A stretch of 5,475 nt of DNA from Leptospira interrogans. GTDB taxonomy: Bacteria > Spirochaetota > Leptospiria > Leptospirales > Leptospiraceae. A program made the translations under genes and the position numbers. Below, in pieces: positions 1 to 5,475 of this stretch. Position 1 is the first letter of the stretch, and every line of letters starts with the position of its first letter. The DNA is taken from the NCBI RefSeq assembly GCF_900156205.1, contig NZ_FTNA01000027.1, positions 49,988 to 55,462 of the forward strand. Reading direction: 5' to 3'. The notes under the pieces are model-generated. The model worked only from the letters and a program-made list of their open reading frames with translations. It was not told the origin of the DNA and made no database searches.

Positions 1-7
1 TGAAAAT

Positions 8-60
8 GTGGGAACTCCCACCAAACTTTGATTTTACGGACAAATCTTGAAAATGTGGGA
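8..60 (+). repeat. Compound palindromic intergenic repeat, copy A
   Basis: A 14-nt imperfect palindrome, GTGGGAACTCCCAC (8-21), is followed by the core GATTTTACGGACAAA (30-44) and then by the start of a second palindrome unit, GTGGGA (55-60), 47 nt after the first. The same order and the same 47-nt unit spacing recur at 3725-3785, so this is a real repeated element and not a chance hairpin. It lies just beyond the 3' end of mtnC. Read on the minus strand, the stem GTGGG/CCCAC is followed by ATTTTC, so it could also help end the mtnC transcript; that role is inference. The second palindrome is decayed here (GTGGGAAAAATCC). No protein-coding signal is seen in positions 1-76. Confidence 0.75.
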
Positions 61-76
61 AAAATCCATTCTGTTA

Positions 77-781
77 TTAAGGATTCAAACCTTCAAAAGA
101 AGAAATTTTAAAATGAGAGTGTTGCGGTTGAGGATAATTACCGGGACGTTCTAAAATTGCGGAGTGAAGTTTTGCTTCTTTGGCGGCGTCCGCTTCTTCT
201 TTAATATCCGTGAAAAATAGAATTTTCTCTGGTGCAACTCCTAATTGTTCTGAAATTTTAGAGTAACTGGAAGATTCTCTTTTTCCTCCGACTCCAGTGT
301 CGAAGTAAGCGTAAAAAAAATGGGTTAAGTTGCCAAAATCTGAATATTCAAAAATTAACTTTTGCGCTTGAATACTGCCAGAAGAATAAACCGCAGACTT
401 TTTTTTAGAAGCTTGGATTTTTTTTAAAAAAGAGGGAACGTCTGAAAACATTGAACTTTTTAGTTCTCCATTTTCATAACCTGATTTCCAAATTCTACCT
501 TGAATCTCTTTCAAAATACCACTTTTGCGATCCAACGAAACGAGATGTTTACAATATTCACTCAGATCGAAAGCGGAATCCGAAAGTTTTCCAGAATAGG
601 TAGTATCGTTTTTACCTTCTAAGATTAATTTTTCGATCCATTCTTTTTCAAGTAAGTTCGATTGAAAAAAAGAATCAAACTTTTCCACAGAGTAAGGAAA
701 AAGAATTTTGTGAACGAATTCGATCGGAGTTGTAGTTCCTTCAATATCGAATAAATAGAATTCGAAAGTTTTTATATTCAA
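77..781 (-). CDS. mtnC: Acireductone synthase (enolase-phosphatase E1)
   Basis: A HAD-superfamily enzyme of the methionine salvage pathway, acting in the cytosol. Known family role: it enolises 2,3-diketo-5-methylthiopentyl-1-phosphate and removes the phosphate to give the acireductone used by the MtnD dioxygenase. In the 234-residue product, HAD motif I is DIEGTTTP (residues 12-19; nucleophile D12, with E14 in place of the usual second Asp, which is typical of E1). Motif II is YSSGS (132-136), the motif III lysine is K167 in GGKRES, and motif IV is TDIKEEADAA (191-200). All catalytic landmarks are present and the length is normal for the family, so it should be active. The start is TTG at 781: there is no in-frame ATG before residue 111, and AAAGGG sits 8 nt upstream. 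It begins 5 nt after the transporter stop, suggesting an operon with coupled translation. No mtnD or other salvage gene is in view. Confidence 0.96.
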   Translation of the reverse strand: MNIKTFEFYLFDIEGTTTPIEFVHKILFPYSVEKFDSFFQSNLLEKEWIEKLILEGKNDTTYSGKLSDSAFDLSEYCKHLVSLDRKSGILKEIQGRIWKSGYENGELKSSMFSDVPSFLKKIQASKKKSAVYSSGSIQAQKLIFEYSDFGNLTHFFYAYFDTGVGGKRESSSYSKISEQLGVAPEKILFFTDIKEEADAAKEAKLHSAILERPGNYPQPQHSHFKISSFEGLNP

Positions 782-786
782 TTAGG

Positions 787-2169
<1,383 letters not shown>

Positions 2170-2174
2170 ATTTA

Positions 2175-2178
2175 CTCC
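2175..2178 (-). promoter_or_regulatory. Ribosome binding site that favours the second ATG of the transporter
   Basis: GGAG on the minus strand lies 5 nt before ATG 2169. It falls inside the longer frame that would begin at ATG 2184. The upstream ATG is preceded only by AAAACCTAAA, a poor site, so the shorter product is more likely. Confidence 0.6.
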
Positions 2179-2184
2179 GTTCAT

Positions 2185-2422
2185 TTTAGGTTTTCATTTC
2201 TTTCGTTTTTAGGAAAGAAATTCAAACCGTGAGTAAAACTCAAGGAAACTTTAAATTCGTTTTTGGACTTCAATACACAACGAGACATAGAAGATTATCG
2301 ATTGGTTTTGAAAGAAAACTAGTATAGAATGAAAAAAGTCCCTTTTTAAACGGTTTTATAATATTTAGTTGACCAGTATTGTTTTCATGATTCTTTTCTT
2401 CCAAATAAAATCGGTTTAAGCA
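2185..2422. other. Divergent intergenic spacer between transporter and hydrolase genes
   Basis: The two flanking genes point away from each other, so promoters for both should lie here. I see no coding frame, strong hairpin or copy of the palindromic repeat. For the minus-strand operon a possible -10 is GATAAT (2294-2299 read in reverse), but no convincing -35 accompanies it. Confidence 0.6.
2357..2362 (+). promoter_or_regulatory. Possible -10 box of the hydrolase gene
   Basis: A perfect TATAAT lies 60 nt before the ATG of the alpha/beta hydrolase gene. No good TTGACA-like -35 is found 16-18 nt upstream, and perfect matches are expected by chance in DNA this AT-rich, so this is a candidate only. 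Confidence 0.3.
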
Positions 2423-3361
<939 letters not shown>

Positions 3362-3588
3362 CTTTCTGTAATTGGAAGAAATTCTTGATAGTGAATTTTC
3401 GAACTCATTGAGTATCATAAATTTATCATAAACCCTGTTTTAATGTCAGAAATTTGGTACTTGGCTACTATCAGTTCTGAGTAATTTTTTAAATCAACAG
3501 TAGCTATTTTGTTCTTTTGTAGTTCCGACTTTTTTATGAGATTGTAATGAATTTTTTCTTTGCATATATATAAATGAGGCGTAATTTT
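3362..3588. other. Intergenic region after the hydrolase gene
   Basis: No gene is seen. A short direct repeat, TATCATAAA, occurs at 3413-3421 and 3424-3432. GTAGTTCCGAC (3519-3529) looks like an inverted, decayed copy of the GTAGGAACTAC palindrome. No clear intrinsic terminator follows the hydrolase stop. Confidence 0.5.
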
Positions 3589-3602
3589 ATAGGAACTACT
3601 AC
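3589..3602 (+). repeat. Single copy of the 14-nt GTAGGAACTACTAC-type palindrome
   Basis: ATAGGAACTACTAC differs by one base from the unit GTAGGAACTACTAC at 3772-3785. It is followed shortly by a perfect AT palindrome, TTAAAAATTTTTAA (3609-3622). Confidence 0.55.
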
Positions 3603-3724
3603 AGTTGATTAAAAATTTTTAAAGGATTGATCTTTTATGTTTTTGAGATTTGGGAACAAGTTAGGATGTAAATTTGATTAAGAGATTTATTTTGTAAAAT
3701 CTGATTTTTCTGTAAAAGTAAAAT

Positions 3725-3785
3725 GTGGGAACTCTCACAAACCGCGATTTTACGGACAAAATTCTAAAATTGTAGGAACTACTAC
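3725..3785 (+). repeat. Compound palindromic intergenic repeat, copy B (most complete)
   Basis: GTGGGAACTCTCAC (3725-3738) is followed by the core GATTTTACGGACAAA (3746-3760, identical to 30-44) and by a second palindrome, GTAGGAACTACTAC (3772-3785), that starts 47 nt after the first. This matches copy A in order, spacing and core. Each 14-mer can fold into a short stem around AACT. Confidence 0.8.
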
Positions 3786-3878
3786 TTTTAGAAAATTTTT
3801 ATTCGTTTTCTCCACGAACTCACGTCAATATAAAACGCAAAAGACTAAAACCTATTTTAATCTTAACACTTTTTCGAT

Positions 3879-4051
3879 GTAGGAACTCACATAAAACTTC
3901 AAAATTACCACAGCTTTTAACATTTCACTAAAAGCTTGTCCTAAAACCTCAAAGAATTTACACGATAATTCTTTAGAAATTTCTAATAAAATGCAGTAGT
4001 TCCTACATTGGACGGTTTTGGGACAAGTTCTAAGAATGTAGTAACTATAAT
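3879..4051. repeat. Diverged, partly inverted cluster of the same compound repeat
   Basis: Palindrome units are seen at 3879-3892 (GTAGGAACTCACAT), 3996-4008 (GTAGTTCCTACAT) and 4038-4051 (GTAGTAACTATAAT). The core occurs forward at 4014-4028 (GGTTTTGGGACAAGT) and inverted at 3934-3948 (GCTTGTCCTAAAACC). The two cores are complementary at 13 of 15 positions, and both exceptions become G-U pairs in plus-strand RNA. Between them lies a perfect 8-bp hairpin (3951-3974). The arrangement looks like two head-to-head copies or a MITE-like inverted element. Confidence 0.6.
3951..3974. repeat. Perfect 8-bp hairpin
   Basis: AAAGAATT (3951-3958) pairs with AATTCTTT (3967-3974) around an 8-nt loop, and is followed at once by the palindrome AGAAATTTCT (3975-3984). 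It is nested between the inverted repeat cores at 3934-3948 and 4014-4028. There is no T-run after it, so it does not look like a standard terminator. Confidence 0.55.
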
Positions 4052-4141
4052 AGGTATGGGTTTTATAGATCGATTTTAAAAATATAGAAAGTTGTATTTC
4101 ATTAAGAATTTTTCAAAGATTATGGATAATTTTTTGTACTA

Positions 4142-4166
4142 CTTTATTCATAATTATGTAATAAAG
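4142..4166. repeat. 25-nt AT-rich near-perfect palindrome
   Basis: CTTTATT (4142-4148) and AATAAAG (4160-4166) are inverted copies flanking the self-complementary CATAATTATG, with one unpaired base. It lies 24 nt beyond the stop of the decayed minus-strand frame at 4190. A terminator or protein-binding role is possible but no T-tract follows on either strand. Confidence 0.5.
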
Positions 4167-4189
4167 CGCCTAGTATTTTGCGATAAAAA

Positions 4190-4451
4190 TTAGAATAGTT
4201 GAAAAATTAATTCTCCATCTGTTTCTATTTCATGGAAACGGTCGATTAAAGCAATTTTGTTAATTGAACTATGGAACTTTTCAACAACTCTATTAAAGAT
4301 ATCAATTTCATCAAGATCAGTAAACGCAGACAAAAGACAACAAAAGCAAAATTTATAATATCTATCTCCAAAAGTCGAATGTGTCTCAAGTGGTAAAAAT
4401 TATAAAAGAAACGCATTCAGTTATAGCTTCAGTATTCCCTTTAAGTTTTCT
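4190..4451 (-). pseudogene. Possible decayed gene fragment, unknown family
   Basis: A minus-strand frame from 4399 to the TAA at 4190-4192 gives 69 codons with protein-like composition: charged, helix-like stretches such as FNRVVEKFHSSINKIALIDR and an ending ETDGELIFQLF. It has no ATG. Directly upstream, a different frame (4451-4389, then TGA 4386-4388) reads RKLKGNTEAITECVSFIIFTT. A single frame change near 4385-4399 would join the two into one reading of about 85-90 residues. No start codon with a ribosome binding site is visible. I do not recognise the family. This could be the 3' remnant of a lost gene, or chance in AT-rich DNA; the balanced composition of the second part favours a remnant. 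Confidence 0.35.
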
Positions 4452-4669
4452 TTAAAAAAAACGGATTTAAATTCATATATAATTCAAATTTAAGCTTAAA
4501 GTAAGTAAATTATATATTCAGTTTATTTTAATATTCTAAATAATTAAATATATTATTTATAGGTAGAAATGCTAGAAAGTAAAAAGATTTTGATGATTTG
4601 TGCCCGTTTTTTATGTTGCTGGCCCTGGAAAATTTGAATGTCAAAAATTAAGGGTTGATCTGCGAAGAT

Positions 4670-4683
4670 GTAAAAGTTCTCAC
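4670..4683 (-). repeat. Decayed copy of the 14-nt palindrome
   Basis: Read on the minus strand, GTGAGAACTTTTAC keeps the AGAACT centre and the 14-nt length of GTGGGAACTCCCAC. It is isolated, with no core sequence nearby. Confidence 0.4.
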
Positions 4684-4752
4684 AAATTGAATCTAACCTG
4701 TATGTTGGCTTTTTGAAGTGGGTTTCACATTTAATACTCAGACGTAACTATA

Positions 4753-4775
4753 GAATCCTTTGATTCAATTTTTTT
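4753..4775 (+). terminator. Weak terminator-like hairpin
   Basis: GAATC (4753-4757) and GATTC (4762-4766) form a 5-bp stem with a 4-nt loop, followed by AA and a run of T. The stem is short and low in GC, and no gene ends just upstream, so this may be chance. Confidence 0.2.
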
Positions 4776-5064
4776 AATAATTAAAATATTCTAATGTATC
4801 TATAAAAGTGGGTTCGGACCATTTTATTAAAGACGCGTTATTTTAGAGAACTTGGTCGTTTATCATTTTTATACATCCAAATAGTAATGATAAAAAGCTC
4901 ATATCATCTAATTGACAGTAGAGGTTTTAGAATTCAAACAAATTTTCAAATTTAATAAACAGTCTTTATTTAATTTATATAAGTTAGATAAATCCGTTTT
5001 CTTTTTGAACCTGGACTAAGAAGCGTTTATAAGTAATTTAGTATATTTGTTTAATTTAAAAAAT

Positions 5065-5068
5065 AGGA
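5065..5068 (+). promoter_or_regulatory. Ribosome binding site of the VM-family gene
   Basis: AGGA lies 8 nt before the ATG at 5077, a good spacing. It supports this start, which also places a complete signal peptide at the N-terminus. Confidence 0.75.
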
Positions 5069-5076
5069 TTTGAAAG

Positions 5077-5475
5077 ATGTGTAATTGGAAGAAAATATTC
5101 ATAGTAGTTCTGTTAGTCTTGATTGGATTTGGCTTCGAGTATGGAATAAATCCTACTCCAGTAGATGCTTCATCAAAAATTGAATACTTGGTTATTCAAA
5201 AACCTACCGATCCACCAAAAGACCAACCAATCAAAGTAATTGTAAGCGGTGAAGGAAAGTTTTGTTACGGTCCTGATTTTAGCGGAGGTGAAAGTTACAT
5301 TATAATTGAACAGTGTTGGCAAATGCACGTTATGAATGCAAGATACGACGTGTTTCAAAGAATTTCGTATAACATCAATAATACGTGGTTATGTATTACT
5401 GCTCCAGAGAAAGTAATTAAGGCAGAGAAAAACTGGGACTATGTTCACCTCAGACCTTGTACGATCAACGATCCT
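5077..5475 (+). CDS. Virulence-modifying (VM, PF07598/DUF1561) family protein, N-terminal part
   Basis: Partial gene: 133 codons are present and the frame is open at the window end. Residues 1-31 form a signal peptide: Lys5-Lys6, a hydrophobic core [14 protein letters not shown] (7-20), and a likely cleavage after VDA (31). The mature part starts [16 protein letters not shown], then a cysteine-containing region (Cys63, 80, 106, 128) with [18 protein letters not shown] and [16 protein letters not shown] recognise these segments as characteristic of the Leptospira VM proteins, whose N-terminal half is ricin-B-like lectin domains. Known of the family: members are usually about 600-650 residues, secreted, expanded in pathogenic leptospires, and carry a C-terminal nuclease-like toxin domain; some are cytotoxic to host cells. 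The window covers only the signal peptide and the start of the first lectin-like domain, so whether this copy is full length cannot be judged. It stands alone behind a long gene-free region. Confidence 0.85.
   Translation, partial: MCNWKKIFIVVLLVLIGFGFEYGINPTPVDASSKIEYLVIQKPTDPPKDQPIKVIVSGEGKFCYGPDFSGGESYIIIEQCWQMHVMNARYDVFQRISYNINNTWLCITAPEKVIKAEKNWDYVHLRPCTINDP

Larger units (their letters stand above)
4452..5064. other. AT-rich gene-free region upstream of the VM gene
   Basis: No intact gene is found on either strand. The stretch 4440-4560 is almost entirely A and T. Around 4560-4960 there are several short open frames of 20-50 codons on both strands, none with a convincing start and ribosome binding site. 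GC content rises locally near 4600-4740, which may mark old inserted DNA. A TTGACA occurs at 4912-4917 without a correctly spaced -10, and TATATAA at 4976-4982 is a possible -10 for the VM gene without a matching -35. Confidence 0.55.

Noticed and set aside
3637..3681. 14-codon frame with ATG and an AAAGGA upstream
   Set aside because: Too short, spacing of the ribosome binding site is long, and it sits within repeat-rich DNA; nothing else supports translation.
3725..4051. Recurrent short repeats as a CRISPR array
   Set aside because: Units are palindromic, diverged, unevenly spaced and partly inverted, the interval between them is itself conserved, and no cas gene is near.
4604..4717. Plus-strand open stretch of about 38 codons starting at GTG
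   Set aside because: No ribosome binding site, bounded by stops, unrecognised sequence, and it contains a decayed palindrome copy; may be remnant DNA but not supportable as a gene.
4912..4917. Perfect TTGACA as a -35 for the VM gene
   Set aside because: No -10-like hexamer lies 16-18 nt downstream; the nearest TAGAAT (4928-4933) is only 10 nt away.
4804..4953. Plus-strand open stretch of about 50 codons
   Set aside because: No start codon near its beginning and no ribosome binding site; short competing open stretches exist on the other strand, so chance is likely.
5173..5358. Minus-strand open frame of 61 codons
   Set aside because: Antisense to the VM-family gene, which has a signal peptide, a good ribosome binding site and family motifs; the antisense frame has none.

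Overview
The window looks like chromosomal DNA of a pathogenic Leptospira. Support comes from the AT-rich composition, the Leptospira-like protein sequences, many short palindromes of the GTAGGAACT-type between genes, and above all the start of a gene that I recognise as a member of the Leptospira virulence-modifying (VM, PF07598, formerly DUF1561) secreted protein family. That family is expanded in pathogenic leptospires. The species cannot be fixed from this window.

Layout: positions 1-76 hold intergenic repeat DNA. From about 2169 down to 77, a two-gene minus-strand unit encodes a 12-helix MFS transporter (Spinster-like by its motifs) followed by acireductone synthase MtnC (enolase-phosphatase E1 of methionine salvage). 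MtnC has a TTG start only 5 nt after the transporter stop, so the two are probably co-transcribed and translationally coupled. A roughly 250-nt divergent spacer then precedes a plus-strand gene (2423-3361) for a cytosolic alpha/beta hydrolase of the monoacylglycerol lipase/lysophospholipase type.

From 3362 to 5076 there are 1.7 kb without an intact gene. The first part (about 3590-4051) is packed with degenerate copies of a compound palindromic repeat, also present at 8-60. The second part is very AT-rich and contains one plausible decayed gene fragment on the minus strand (4190-4451), a few palindromes, and otherwise nothing I can name. At 5077, with a good ribosome binding site, the VM-family gene begins: signal peptide, then the first part of a cysteine-containing ricin-B-like lectin region. 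It is cut by the window end after 133 codons with the frame still open.

The three intact genes are housekeeping or lipid/metabolite functions with no obvious joint pathway beyond the transporter-mtnC coupling. The VM gene stands apart, behind a repeat-rich, gene-poor zone, as expected for an accessory virulence gene. I see no CRISPR array, tRNA, rRNA or intact insertion sequence.
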